A DNA stretch of 64,000 nt from the NCBI RefSeq assembly GCF_014698065.1, contig NZ_JACJSI010000010.1, forward strand, positions 62,001 to 126,000, given 5' to 3'. The notes beneath the pieces were generated by a model. That model was not told the DNA's origin, ran no database searches, and saw only the letters and a list, made by a program, of their open reading frames with translations. The position numbers and the translations under genes were made by a program. The stretch is from Nostoc flagelliforme FACHB-838. Its GTDB lineage: Bacteria > Cyanobacteriota > Cyanobacteriia > Cyanobacteriales > Nostocaceae. The first letter of the stretch is position 1; each line of letters starts with the position of its first letter. Of this stretch, positions 34,093-43,853 are shown in pieces.

Positions 34093-35356
34093 TGTAAATA
34101 ATTTCAGGTTTTGGTTCAATGACAAAATCTTTTCTAGAATTGATAGTTGCTGCCAGAAAATAAAACTCAATAGTTGTAAAAGTATAGTCTTCAGCAAAAA
34201 AATCGGGCAATTGAGATGCTAAAAACATAATAATCGGAATGATAGTAACAGGATTAGCATATTTAACTTTAGATGCTATTTTTACTAAAAGATTTGTAAA
34301 TAGTAATAATCCAGCAACTCCTTGTTCTACTAAAACATTCAAAAATATGTTATGTGCGTGATAACCTCTAACTCCAAAAACTTTCACTCCTATATGTTCT
34401 GCAAAAACCCCTACACCTATACCTGAGATTGGCCTTTTAATAGTTTCAATAATAGCTGCTTGCCAAAGGGCAAACCTTGATAAAGCTGTACCTACAGGGC
34501 TAGGAAGCGCTATGTTGCTAGGATTGGTTGAAAATAAATTAATTAAGGGAAATATTTTACTATTTCCCAAACCAATTCTATATGTAGATACTGGTATAGA
34601 TATAATGCATAAAAGCCATACACTCATGATAAAAATCATTTTTCTAATACTAATGATTTTATATATCAATAAAAGAAACATACCAAGGATAAAAACTAGC
34701 CAAGCATTTCTACTAGCAGACAAAGCTAGGGAAATAAGAAAAATAAATTCGCTTATATATAATTCAAATTCAGATATATTTTTCTGCTTTTCTAAAATTA
34801 AACTTAAACATAATCCAATAGAAACTATTACCCCAAACTGGTTAGGATTTTGCATGATTGAACCAATCTGAGGATAATAACTTGGAAATTTTAATAATTC
34901 AAAAATCCAATGATTGGGAAATAACGCTTCAACAAAACCAAAAACCGCAATTATTTGTAATAAATATAATATGCAACGATAGTAAAATGTTAAAGATGAG
35001 GCTTTAACATTTTTAAAAGTTAGAACTAAAAAAGCAAAAAATACTATAAAGTAAGTAGAATATTTTAAACTATAAGTAATAGCTGTATTTGGAAATGGGC
35101 TAATCAATGAGGATAGCCACATCCAAGAATAGATTAGACTTATAGATATGAAAATAATTCTATGCTTCTTTACAACTTCTGATATTAATTTTACAGATAA
35201 ACTAATTACACCAAAGCTAAATACAGAAAGTAATAAATAATGAATACCAATATTTATGCCAGGAAATTTTATTCGCCCTAGAAGCGAAGAAAATAGTATG
35301 AGCAGGAAAAATATATTAATCATAACTTGTAGTTGTGAATACTTGTTTGAAAACAA
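34067..35356 (-). CDS. O-antigen ligase/polymerase-like membrane protein (Wzy/WaaL family)
   Basis: A 429-aa polytopic membrane protein with about 10-12 hydrophobic helices, beginning MFSNKYSQLQVMINIFFLLI. The large periplasmic-loop region around residues 290-340 holds RFALWQAAIIETIKRPISGI, then VRGYHAHNIFLNVLVEQGVAGLLL, which is the Wzy_C signature (H-A-H-N with following G-x-x-G). Such proteins join glycan chains onto lipid carriers or polymerise repeat units. It is translationally coupled to the GT4 gene. Strongly AT-rich codon use suggests it may have been acquired horizontally. Confidence 0.87.
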   Translation of the reverse strand: MFSNKYSQLQVMINIFFLLILFSSLLGRIKFPGINIGIHYLLLSVFSFGVISLSVKLISEVVKKHRIIFISISLIYSWMWLSSLISPFPNTAITYSLKYSTYFIVFFAFLVLTFKNVKASSLTFYYRCILYLLQIIAVFGFVEALFPNHWIFELLKFPSYYPQIGSIMQNPNQFGVIVSIGLCLSLILEKQKNISEFELYISEFIFLISLALSASRNAWLVFILGMFLLLIYKIISIRKMIFIMSVWLLCIISIPVSTYRIGLGNSKIFPLINLFSTNPSNIALPSPVGTALSRFALWQAAIIETIKRPISGIGVGVFAEHIGVKVFGVRGYHAHNIFLNVLVEQGVAGLLLFTNLLVKIASKVKYANPVTIIPIIMFLASQLPDFFAEDYTFTTIEFYFLAATINSRKDFVIEPKPEIIYNVQKISDK

Positions 35357-36239
35357 AAACCTAGATTAAACCCACATTCGCAGGTTTAAGCGGAGATTTT
35401 GATATTTTTTCCAGCTAAAATCCTGAGCATGTAAAGAATATTATCATATTACAGTCGCCGACAATATCATCTGTTGAAGCTATAAGTGATCTTAGATTTG
35501 AGCCAAGCTAAATCTTCTGAAGTCGATGTCAAAAGTGGTATGAAGTATGATAGAGGCAGATGCACAAAAAAATAAGTAAGTCAAAAAGTTTTCATCAGCC
35601 TTACCAATTATTTATTTTAATTTGGGAATGCAATCTGCCGAAATTATTTTATAATCGGCCTCAAGTATCTCTATCCTAGGTATACTTAAGAGCGATCGCC
35701 AGCCCCTAGATTTACCAAAAACAACCACCTGCAAAGCTCGTCAAGCTAAATTGCAACACAATATTGTTCGCTAATTTTATTTTTGACAAATCTTAATTAA
35801 CAATTCAACCAGGCAAACTTGGCACGCCCTCACTCTCCAAAGGTTTGAGTCATGTATACACACGAACAAAGCCTGTATTGACAGGCTTTACGCATAATTT
35901 CTTTAGGACTTACGCGAAATTAGAACACAACTCATTATTATGCTCTTCATTCAAGTTATCTTCATTCTTTAGTAATAGATATTTACTCTTGTTGAAGCCC
36001 GATAATTGAAGGTGATATTTCCGAAGCGATCGCCTATGGTTTAGAAAATAGAGTAATTCTAACTAGGGGTGCGCTTAATAATTAAAGTATTGCACAAATA
36101 AATGCGGGATGATTTTATAGCTTTTCCTTTGCATTTTTGCGTGATCTTTCATACCATAAATGTGCATACCCCCAGTTGACATTTCTTCTAAAATCGGTAT
36201 TGCGTTATCTGTCAATTGCTATAAAAATTTCTGCACTTT
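35357..36239. other. AT-rich spacer with a ClC 3'-end relic
   Basis: About 880 bp upstream of the polysaccharide genes and downstream of the first kinase. It should include the promoter of the O-antigen-ligase-like gene. A relic of the ClC C-terminus is annotated separately (35989-36085). Otherwise I see no gene. Confidence 0.55.
35989..36085 (+). pseudogene. Decayed copy of the 3' end of a ClC/Usp gene
   Basis: From TTGTTGAAGC onward the DNA aligns with the last 97 bases of the ClC gene. The frame reads EGDISEAIAYGLENRVILTR, then GALNN and stop, against the ClC tail QGNIPEAIASGVESTVILVR-GAINS-stop. One extra base near 36003-36008 breaks the frame on its 5' side, and nothing earlier matches. 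It is a truncated remnant of a ClC-like or Usp-like gene on the far side of the polysaccharide pair. Confidence 0.7.
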
Positions 36240-38303
36240 TCATTGAATCGTCTGCCAAATCTTAAGAATGTTCTCACCACTCCCACCACCAGCAATAGTT
36301 TGTCCATCTGGGCTGATGGCAACGCCATAAATATATCCAGAACCCGTCTTTAAAGTGCGGATTTCCTTTCCCGTTACTGGATTCCAAAGTTTGATGCTCT
36401 TGTCACTGCTGCCACTGACAAGGGTGACACCGTTTGGACTTGCGCTTGGCAAAAAGGCGACAGAATTAACCTTATCATTATGTCCTTTTAAGGTGTGGAT
36501 TAACTTACCTGTCTCCAGATTCCACAATTTAACTGTCTTGTCCCCACTGCCACTAGCAAGGGTGACGCCATCGGGAGCAAAAGCGACTGAAAGAATCGAC
36601 TCTGCATTTCCCTCCAAAGTACGGATTAACTTACCTGTCTCCAGATTCCACAATTTAATTGTCCTGTCCCAGCTACCGCTAGCCAGGGTTTTGCCATCAG
36701 GACTAAAAACCACAGATGAAACACCATTAGTATGTCCATCTATGGTGCGGATTAACTTACCTGTCTCCAGATTCCACAGTTTAATTGTCTTGTCCTTACT
36801 AGCACTGCCACTAGCAAGAGTTTTGCCATCAGGACTGAAATCAACAGAAGCAACTCCGTCGCTATGTCCCTGCAAGGTGCGGATTAACTTACCTGTCTCC
36901 AGATTCCACAATTTAATTGTCTTGTCCGCACTGCCACTGGCGAGAGTCTTACTATCAGGACTGAAGGTGACAGTCCAAATCCAAGTGGAATGTCCTTGTA
37001 AAGTGCGAATTTCCTCTCCACTTGCCAGTTTCCATAGCTTGATTGTCTTATCATCACTAGCACTGCCAAGGGTTGTGCCATCAGGACTGAAAGCTACGGA
37101 ATTTACATCACTGGAATGTCCCTTAAGAGGTTTAGGTAGAAAATAATTTTTCGGGACGCTTTTTTCGTCGGGCTGAATCGGCCGAGAAATAGGTGGAGAA
37201 TATTCGCTCATTGTATGAGGGCGAGTCTGTAAATACCAAACTCCCCCCAATCCCAATACCAAAATGCTAGAACCTAACAGCAATTGCATTTGTAGCTTGC
37301 TATTTGATTTTGGTGAAACTGCTACTTTGTTTACTGAGGTAGCTGCAAATGTTGGTGTAAGTATAGTCGGAGGTACTGATAACAATGGTGATGGTTGAGA
37401 TGTCAAGTCAGTGATGACTTCATCTGCCGATTGGTAACGTTTTTGGATGTCTAATTGCAACAACTTATCCAAAATTTCACCTAACTCTGTAGACACAGAA
37501 ATACCGTCCCTACCTGGACGGTTCAAATATTGCCGCCAAGACTGAACCCAACCATAACCCTGCTGTATCCACAGTTGAGATGGGCGAACCCCAGTCAGGA
37601 GATGAAAACAAGTCGCCCCCAAACTAAATAAATCACTCGCTGGGTAAGCTTTTCCATCTTGCATTTGTTCAAGTGCAGTGTAACCGTGTGAGCCAATAAC
37701 AGTGCCCATCTTAGTCTGCACTGTTGCCGTTAGCTGCTTAGAGGCTCCAAAATCAATTAGCACTAATCGCCCGTCAGTTTGACGGCGAATAATATTCTGT
37801 GGTTTGATATCCCGATGAATCACTCCGCGCACATGGATAAACTTCAGCACAGGTAATAAATCTAGCAAAAATGTGCGAATCTCTGTTTCGCTGTAGCTTC
37901 CCAGCGTCTCCCATTCCTTAAGCAAGTTTTGCCCATTGATAAACTGCTGTACTAAAAACAGATAGTGATTTTGCTCAAAATAAGCCAATAAGGTGGGAAT
38001 TTGCGGATGTTCTCCGAGTTCTTGCAATCGGCTCGCTTCTTGTTTAAATAGCTCAATAGCCTTTGTTAGTGGCCCAGTTCCCTGAAGTTTTGGCGCGAAT
38101 TGCTTAACAACACAGCATTCATTCAGTTTGTGTACATCTTGTGCCAGATAGGTTCTACCAAATCCGCCCTCGTCTGACAACAAATCAGTGGGACGATAGC
38201 GACCTCCTAGCAGGGGTATCAATTCCGCTTTACAATTGTGGCAAGAGGTGTTTTTATCAGGATTTAGGGGTTTTTGGCAATCGGGATTCACACAACAGAG
38301 CAT
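36240..38303 (-). CDS. Ser/Thr protein kinase with C-terminal WD40 propeller
   Basis: A 687-aa membrane-anchored kinase. The N-terminus has a zinc-ribbon-like C-x4-C...C-x2-C (CVNPDC and CHNC, residues 4-24). Kinase domain about 35-310: glycine loop DEGGFGRTYLA, catalytic Lys67 in CCVVKQF, HRDIKPQN (163-170), DFG (184-186). A single membrane helix follows near 340 (LLLGSSILVLGLGGVWYL), then seven WD40 repeats (about 390-687), several sharing the identical phrase TIKLWNLETGKLIRT. The kinase would be cytosolic with the propeller across the membrane as sensor or binding platform. Paralogous to the gene at 40315-42351. Target unknown. Confidence 0.93.
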   Translation of the reverse strand: MLCCVNPDCQKPLNPDKNTSCHNCKAELIPLLGGRYRPTDLLSDEGGFGRTYLAQDVHKLNECCVVKQFAPKLQGTGPLTKAIELFKQEASRLQELGEHPQIPTLLAYFEQNHYLFLVQQFINGQNLLKEWETLGSYSETEIRTFLLDLLPVLKFIHVRGVIHRDIKPQNIIRRQTDGRLVLIDFGASKQLTATVQTKMGTVIGSHGYTALEQMQDGKAYPASDLFSLGATCFHLLTGVRPSQLWIQQGYGWVQSWRQYLNRPGRDGISVSTELGEILDKLLQLDIQKRYQSADEVITDLTSQPSPLLSVPPTILTPTFAATSVNKVAVSPKSNSKLQMQLLLGSSILVLGLGGVWYLQTRPHTMSEYSPPISRPIQPDEKSVPKNYFLPKPLKGHSSDVNSVAFSPDGTTLGSASDDKTIKLWKLASGEEIRTLQGHSTWIWTVTFSPDSKTLASGSADKTIKLWNLETGKLIRTLQGHSDGVASVDFSPDGKTLASGSASKDKTIKLWNLETGKLIRTIDGHTNGVSSVVFSPDGKTLASGSWDRTIKLWNLETGKLIRTLEGNAESILSVAFAPDGVTLASGSGDKTVKLWNLETGKLIHTLKGHNDKVNSVAFLPSASPNGVTLVSGSSDKSIKLWNPVTGKEIRTLKTGSGYIYGVAISPDGQTIAGGGSGENILKIWQTIQ

Positions 38304-39029
38304 ACTGGGAATCCATTTAACTTGAGGTATATATTCATCTTAAGTCATGTAGTATAATCTCTCTTGTTAGTTAATATCACTGGATACTATACAAATTCCC
38401 AATTTCCTTACCTCATCAGGTATTGAACTGAGGACTGGGGATTAGGACAATTTTCATAGAGACTCAACCCCTATAGAAATTGCGAAAAGCTCTTTCCCAG
38501 TACCCAGTCCCAGAGCTAACATTCCTCCCGAACAAGCTAAAGTTTGTTCGCGTAGCTTCATTGTAGAGAAGTTGCCTAAGGAATGGGCGCGACCCTTCGA
38601 AAAATTTAGATAACTTGTAAAAAGTTGTGGTTGAGCGATGCCTTTTAATTCATTGATGGGCGTTAACTCTGCTTAGGCATTACATCTGTGTGTGGCATTT
38701 AGTCAGTTTCGAAAAAAATCTAGGCAATAATCCGAAAAGCAGCATTTCCAGTTTGTAGTTCAGTATATACCTACAAAACCAAGATTTACCCTAGTAATCT
38801 TAATTAAAAATGTAAATTTCCCGATTAATTGTAGGCAAGATTTGGGGCGTGTGTAATGTACGATTTCAATTGATAACAGTCGATGCCTTTGGCTAACCGC
38901 TATGGTGTCTACGCTAAATTTTTCGGTCTACATAAGAAGTTAGATTTATTTGCTACGGTAAAACAGCAGCTACGATTACAATTTTCTCTTACTTAAAACA
39001 AACCCATCAGCAAATTTAGGAGCGTAATT
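38304..39029. other. Divergent spacer between the WD40 kinase and the PPC protein
   Basis: About 725 bp holding the promoters of both flanking genes. I see a short GAGGACTGGGGATTAGGACA heptamer-like run near 38431 and nothing else recognisable. Confidence 0.45.
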
Positions 39030-40262
39030 ATGCTATTAGAAAATCAAACCTATCGCCGGAAATTAAGTAATGTTTTAATTTGTTGTGTGAGTAGTGGTTT
39101 GTTAATCACAAGTAATGTGCTTCCTATCAGTGCTTTGGGAAGACCTCAAAATTCTCAAAACTTCCTAATTGCCAAATCACCAGACGAGAGACAACCAGAA
39201 GCAGTAACAAAAGCAATTGAGCAAATTCCTGTTTCTCAAGCGGCAATAGCTCCAAGACGCAAGGTATCTATTCAGTCGCCAATACAAACTCGTCGCATAG
39301 CGTCTAACATCGAAAATTCGCAGCGAACTTCCAACTCTTCAAATGATAGTTCGACTCCTAGATCATCTGGACGTAGGGCTTCTAACTCAAACTCTAATCG
39401 TTCTAATAGTACTGCATCTAGATCATCTGGTGGTAGAACTTCTAACTCAAATGCTCATCGTTCTAATGCTGGTTCCGGGAGAGTTCGCAAGTCAAGTTCT
39501 AATGTAGCTACAAGTCGGAACCAAAATATCGCCAATTCAGGGCTTTCTTCACCCGCTACACCTACTTACAAGGAAATTAACTTTGTAGATGTTGCATTAG
39601 GTATTCTGAGTAAGCGTGACTTTCAGTCTGAAGGTAGATACTTTCATTTCTATGAGTTTAAAGGTAGAGAAAATCAATTAGTCCAAATTAGGCTGATTGG
39701 CAGTGAGGATACACGCAGATCCAATAACTTGAGTTTAAAACCCTTATTGTTTCTGCATGATCCTGATAATAATATCATCGTCAAAAAAGGCGCTTTGGAT
39801 AAAACCAGTGGTGGCGATGATGCATTCATTTTTGCACGATTACCGAAGAACGGCATTTACAAGATTGCAGTTACTAGTCAAAATCCTGGGGATACAGGGC
39901 GCTACAGTTTGGCTCTCAGAAATGATAGAGCTAGCTATACTGTAGATGAATTAGGTCAATTAAGTGCCAAAAGCTCAACTATAAAACAAAGTGGCAGCGC
40001 TTACAATATTTCTAATTTTCAAGGGAAGAAAAATCAACTAATAAGTATTCGTGTAGATAGTATTGATGAAGAATTTTCTCCTTATGTAGCTTTGCTGAAT
40101 TCTCAAGGGAAGATGATCGCTATTGATAAAGACAAAGACAAAAATGGTGTATACAGTGCTTTACTTGACCGAGCTAGGTTGCCTGAAGATGATACTTACT
40201 ATATTGTTGTTACTTCCAAGAATCCACAGGAGCGCGGTCAATACAGATTGACTATCTTTTGA
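39030..40262 (+). CDS. Secreted protein with two pre-peptidase C-terminal (PPC) domains
   Basis: A 410-aa exported protein. An N-terminal signal peptide (LSNVLICCVSSGLLITSNVL, probable cleavage after ISALG) is followed by a low-complexity linker rich in Ser, Asn and Arg (about 90-165, repeated R-S-S-G-x-R-x-S-N-S-N units). Then come two beta-sandwich PPC-like domains (about 185-300 and 305-410): YFHFYEFKGRENQLVQIRL, GIYKIAVTSQNPGDTGRYSL, and YNISNFQGKKNQLISIRVDS, TYYIVVTSKNPQERGQYRLT. PPC domains usually accompany secreted enzymes and bind or guide; no catalytic domain is present. It lies between two paralogous WD40 kinases, so a sensing link is possible but inferred. Confidence 0.85.
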   Translation: MLLENQTYRRKLSNVLICCVSSGLLITSNVLPISALGRPQNSQNFLIAKSPDERQPEAVTKAIEQIPVSQAAIAPRRKVSIQSPIQTRRIASNIENSQRTSNSSNDSSTPRSSGRRASNSNSNRSNSTASRSSGGRTSNSNAHRSNAGSGRVRKSSSNVATSRNQNIANSGLSSPATPTYKEINFVDVALGILSKRDFQSEGRYFHFYEFKGRENQLVQIRLIGSEDTRRSNNLSLKPLLFLHDPDNNIIVKKGALDKTSGGDDAFIFARLPKNGIYKIAVTSQNPGDTGRYSLALRNDRASYTVDELGQLSAKSSTIKQSGSAYNISNFQGKKNQLISIRVDSIDEEFSPYVALLNSQGKMIAIDKDKDKNGVYSALLDRARLPEDDTYYIVVTSKNPQERGQYRLTIF

Positions 40263-40314
40263 TAATTTAGGTTATTTGAAACTACCGCTTTATAGGTAGC
40301 ACAGATGTGCTACC

Positions 40315-42351
40315 TTACTGCGACAAACGCCAAATTTTAATAGTGTTGTCTTCACTACCGCTGACAAGGGTTTTGTCATCAGCACTGAAGGTAACTGATG
40401 TCACGGTGTTGGTGTGCCCTGCTAATGTGAGAATTTCTTCTCCTGTGGCTGGATTCCACAGTTTGATGGTGCGATCGCGGCTACCACTAGCAATAATTTT
40501 ACCATCGTCACTGAAGGCTACGGATGTAACGGTATTGCTATGCCCCGCCAGTGTGCGAATTTCTCTGCCGGTAAGTGGATTCCAAAGTTTGATGGTGCGA
40601 TTGCGGCTAGCACTAGCTAAAGTTTTACCATCTGGGCTAATAGCCACGGTTGTCACTGTTTGAGAATTTCCTTCTAATGTGCGAATTGGGTATCCTTTTG
40701 TCAAATTCCAGATTTTGATTGTCTTATCAAAGCTGCCACTAGCAAGGATCACACTGTCGGGACTGATGGCTATTGAACGCACCCAGAATGTATGTCCTGT
40801 TAGTGTCCGAATTTGCTCTCCTGTAGCTAAATCCCAGATTTTGATGGTGTTGTCATCACTACCAGTAACCAGTGTCTGGCTATCAGCACTGATAGCTAGG
40901 GCATGAACTGAGTCAGAATGCCCTTCCAAAGTGCGAATTTGTTTTCGCGTTGCCAAATTCCAGATTTTGATGGTGTTGTCATCACTGGCACTAACCAGAA
41001 GTTTCCCATCTGGACTAATCTTTATGACATTCACCTGCTGAAAATGCCCATTGAGTGAAGAGATTTGTTTTCCGGTTGCCAGATCCCAAAGTTTGATTGT
41101 GCGGTTGCCACCACTACTGGCAATGGTTTTACCATCGGGGCTAACGGCAACAGATAAAACTGAATTTTCATGTCCTGGGAGGGTGTTAACTAAGGAAACC
41201 TTACCTAAGATAATCTTTAATGATTGAGCTAAAAGTGCCTCATCTTTGCCAGAAGTATTGTGCTGACTCAGCCTTGAGACTAAGCTGGTCTGAATCCGCC
41301 GAAAATGTTTATACCAAGATTCTCCAAACCCGAACAACATAATCAAGGCACTTACCAAGATTAAAATTCTCAGTAAGGGATAACTTTTTGGTAATGATGG
41401 CGCTCTAGTTGGTGGTATTTTTCCAGACGATTTACCGGCTGGTGGCAATGCCAGGAGTTGTTTTGGAGTCAAGTCTCTGAGAACTTCATCGGCTGACTGG
41501 TAACGTTCATAAATGTCTTTTTTCAAAAGCTTGTCGATGACAAAATCCAATTCAGGATTTAATGGACTCCGCAAATATTCTCGCCAATTACTCACCCAGG
41601 CATACCCAGATTCCATCCACAACTGAAAGGGGGAATTTCCCGTTAGCAGATGAAAGCAAGTAGCTCCCACACCGAACAAGTCGCTGGCGGGAAAAGCTTT
41701 ACCATCTCTAATCTGTTCTAGGGGAGAATAACCGTGTGAACCAATGGATGTGCCAGATTTCTGCTGAACTTTGGCGGTGAATTGCTTTGAGGAACCAAAA
41801 TCAATCAGGCTTAATCGCCCATCACTCTTATGGCGGATAATATTCTCTGGCTTGATGTCTCGATGAATTACTTTGCGATCGTGGATAAATTTGAGGATGG
41901 GCAGCAAATCTAGCAAAATAGATTGAATTTCCCTAGCGTTATAAGCCTTGCGCTGTTGCAACTCCTTTAACAAATTATCCCCATTGATAAACTGCTGCAC
42001 CAAATATAGGCAACCGTCTTGCTCAAAGTAAGCTATCAAAGTTGGAATTTGGGGATGTTCCCCAAGGTCTTGTAATCGCTGCGCTTCTTCAGCAAACAAC
42101 TCCATCGCCTTTTTTTGCGACCAAGTTCCTTGGAATTTTGGAGCTAATTGCTTGATAACACACCGTTCATTGAGTTTATCTACATCTTCTGATAGATAGG
42201 TTCTGCCAAATCCCCCCTCATCTGAAAGGACTCGGATGACACGGAAGCGATTTCTTAAAAGTGACACCAACGGGGTGCTACAACTTTGGCAAAACTTCTT
42301 TCCATTGGAATTCAGGGGATTTGAGCAATCGGGATTTAAGCAGCAGATCAT
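40315..42351 (-). CDS. Ser/Thr protein kinase with C-terminal WD40 propeller (paralogue)
   Basis: The start at 42351 (MICCLNPDCSNPLN) is preferred over one 9 codons upstream because it matches the paralogue at 38303. Layout is the same: zinc-ribbon-like CLNPDC/CQSC, kinase domain with DEGGFGRTYLS, CVIKQLAPK, HRDIKPEN and IDFGSSKQF, a membrane helix (LLRILILVSALIMLFGFGES), then seven WD40 repeats from LPGHENSVLSVAVSPDG to NTIKIWRLSQ. About 678 aa. The WD blades differ from those of the first kinase, so the extracytoplasmic ligand may differ. It converges on the PPC gene, 52 bases apart. Confidence 0.93.
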   Translation of the reverse strand: MICCLNPDCSNPLNSNGKKFCQSCSTPLVSLLRNRFRVIRVLSDEGGFGRTYLSEDVDKLNERCVIKQLAPKFQGTWSQKKAMELFAEEAQRLQDLGEHPQIPTLIAYFEQDGCLYLVQQFINGDNLLKELQQRKAYNAREIQSILLDLLPILKFIHDRKVIHRDIKPENIIRHKSDGRLSLIDFGSSKQFTAKVQQKSGTSIGSHGYSPLEQIRDGKAFPASDLFGVGATCFHLLTGNSPFQLWMESGYAWVSNWREYLRSPLNPELDFVIDKLLKKDIYERYQSADEVLRDLTPKQLLALPPAGKSSGKIPPTRAPSLPKSYPLLRILILVSALIMLFGFGESWYKHFRRIQTSLVSRLSQHNTSGKDEALLAQSLKIILGKVSLVNTLPGHENSVLSVAVSPDGKTIASSGGNRTIKLWDLATGKQISSLNGHFQQVNVIKISPDGKLLVSASDDNTIKIWNLATRKQIRTLEGHSDSVHALAISADSQTLVTGSDDNTIKIWDLATGEQIRTLTGHTFWVRSIAISPDSVILASGSFDKTIKIWNLTKGYPIRTLEGNSQTVTTVAISPDGKTLASASRNRTIKLWNPLTGREIRTLAGHSNTVTSVAFSDDGKIIASGSRDRTIKLWNPATGEEILTLAGHTNTVTSVTFSADDKTLVSGSEDNTIKIWRLSQ

Positions 42352-42788
42352 GATCTGACAGGCGCGACTGCATGACAACTTAGACTAAGTTTGCCCCGAA
42401 TTTTCCCTTAAGAATATTGACTCTCGCTTACTTGTGGTAGAAAACCCTGTTTTGGGGATTGGGGAATTACTTATATGGTTAGCGTTTGTAAATAGTAGTC
42501 AGTCTTCCCATCTGTGGAAAACTACGAGAGCCATAAGATTAATTATTCTCTCGATTATATAGTAATCTGAATAAAAATATTTTTAGAAACTGTTAAACCT
42601 AGTAATTCTGCTTGTATATTGATAAGTGGTAACTAACTAAGTATTAAAGAGAAATCCTGATTAATTAATCATTACTGACTAGCAAATATAGTTAAAATAC
42701 ATACTAAATTTGTTTTGACTATTTTAACTCGACCATAATTAATTATTCATTTGATACTTTCGATAAAAAAGGCTTCAACTTCATTGTG
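42352..42788. other. Spacer between kinases, AT-rich
   Basis: About 440 bp, AT-rich, presumably holding the promoter of the second WD40 kinase. No gene, RNA or clear repeat is seen. Confidence 0.45.
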
Positions 42789-43853
42789 CTACCTTGTTTC
42801 TTTAAACCTTGTCCTCCATTTGCGAATGGCACTAGCAGTTCTGGCTATAGGAGGCACATAAACATCATAATTTTCCGGTTGTGTAGTTTCGTATTGTGTA
42901 ATACTTTTATTATTGAATTTTTGGTTAGTTAAACAGTTAGCCAAAGTAGGCAAATAGCTTTCATTACCTAAAGCTTTGATCACTTCATCGGCAGTTTTAA
43001 ACCGCTCATCTAAGGTAAATTTCACCATTTTTGCTAAAATCTGGGCGAAACTGTTGCTGATATTTACCTGTTGTTGCCAACATATTTCACCAGTCTTTGG
43101 GTCGGAATCCAATTCTAAAGGACTTTTAGCAGTCAACATATAAATACAAGTTACACCCAGTGCATAAATATCACTGGCATAAACTGGACGTAGAGAAAAC
43201 TGTTCTGGTGGCGCAAATCCCCTAGTCCCGATAAAGTTGGTGTTTGCAACCTTATTAATTGAGTTTTCACAAACATCAGCTAATTGCTCTTTCACCGCAC
43301 CAAAATCAATCAGAACTATCCGCCCATCATATTGACACCGCAATAAATTCTGGGGTTTAATATCTCGATGAATCACATTATTTTTATGAAGATACTGTAA
43401 TACAGGTAATAATTCCCGCAAAAACTCTTTAACTGAGGCTTCACTTTTGGGCCCAGTTTGCCGTACTTCTCGTGCCAAAGTTAAACCCGGCACGTATTCT
43501 TGAATTAAAAAAAACTCCCCATTCGCCTGAAAGTAGTCTAATAACATGGGAATTTGCGAATGACTACCAAGTTTACCCAAGGTTCTTGCTTCTTTTTCAA
43601 AGCGCGTACATGCCTTTTCCCAACTTTGGGGACTAGTCACTTTTGGACAAAGCTGTTTAATGACACATAGCGGGTTCCCAGGTAATACGGTATTTTTGGC
43701 TAAAAATGTGATGCCAAAACCACCTCGCCCCAAAATTTGCAGTATTTCATAGCGATCGCGAAATAGCCTTTTGGAGCCACACATCTGGCCAAGTTGAGTT
43801 TGCTGTGAAATACTCTCTTGAGAACTCGTTATTTTCTGAGAAAAACGATTCAT
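42789..43853 (-). CDS. Ser/Thr protein kinase without sensor domain
   Basis: A 354-aa soluble protein kinase. Kinase domain about 35-300: LGRGGFGITFLAKN glycine loop, CVIKQLCPK (catalytic Lys), VIHRDIKPQNLL, LIDFGAVKEQL and the activation-segment GTRGFAPPEQF. The N-terminal stretch is Ser/Gln-rich and the C-terminal 55 residues are polar with no membrane helix and no WD repeats. It resembles the kinase half of the two upstream WD40 kinases but is not a close copy. The three genes form a kinase cluster on the same strand. Confidence 0.92.
   Translation of the reverse strand: MNRFSQKITSSQESISQQTQLGQMCGSKRLFRDRYEILQILGRGGFGITFLAKNTVLPGNPLCVIKQLCPKVTSPQSWEKACTRFEKEARTLGKLGSHSQIPMLLDYFQANGEFFLIQEYVPGLTLAREVRQTGPKSEASVKEFLRELLPVLQYLHKNNVIHRDIKPQNLLRCQYDGRIVLIDFGAVKEQLADVCENSINKVANTNFIGTRGFAPPEQFSLRPVYASDIYALGVTCIYMLTAKSPLELDSDPKTGEICWQQQVNISNSFAQILAKMVKFTLDERFKTADEVIKALGNESYLPTLANCLTNQKFNNKSITQYETTQPENYDVYVPPIARTASAIRKWRTRFKETR

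Noticed and set aside
35690-35775. Protein-like stretch ending QAKLQHNIVR before the ClC relic
   Set aside because: Only about 28 codons, no start and no match I could name; too weak to list as a gene remnant.
36355-37146. Long plus-strand frame opposite the WD40 kinase
   Set aside because: It is the antisense shadow of repeated WD blades; its residues repeat with the blades and there is no start signal.
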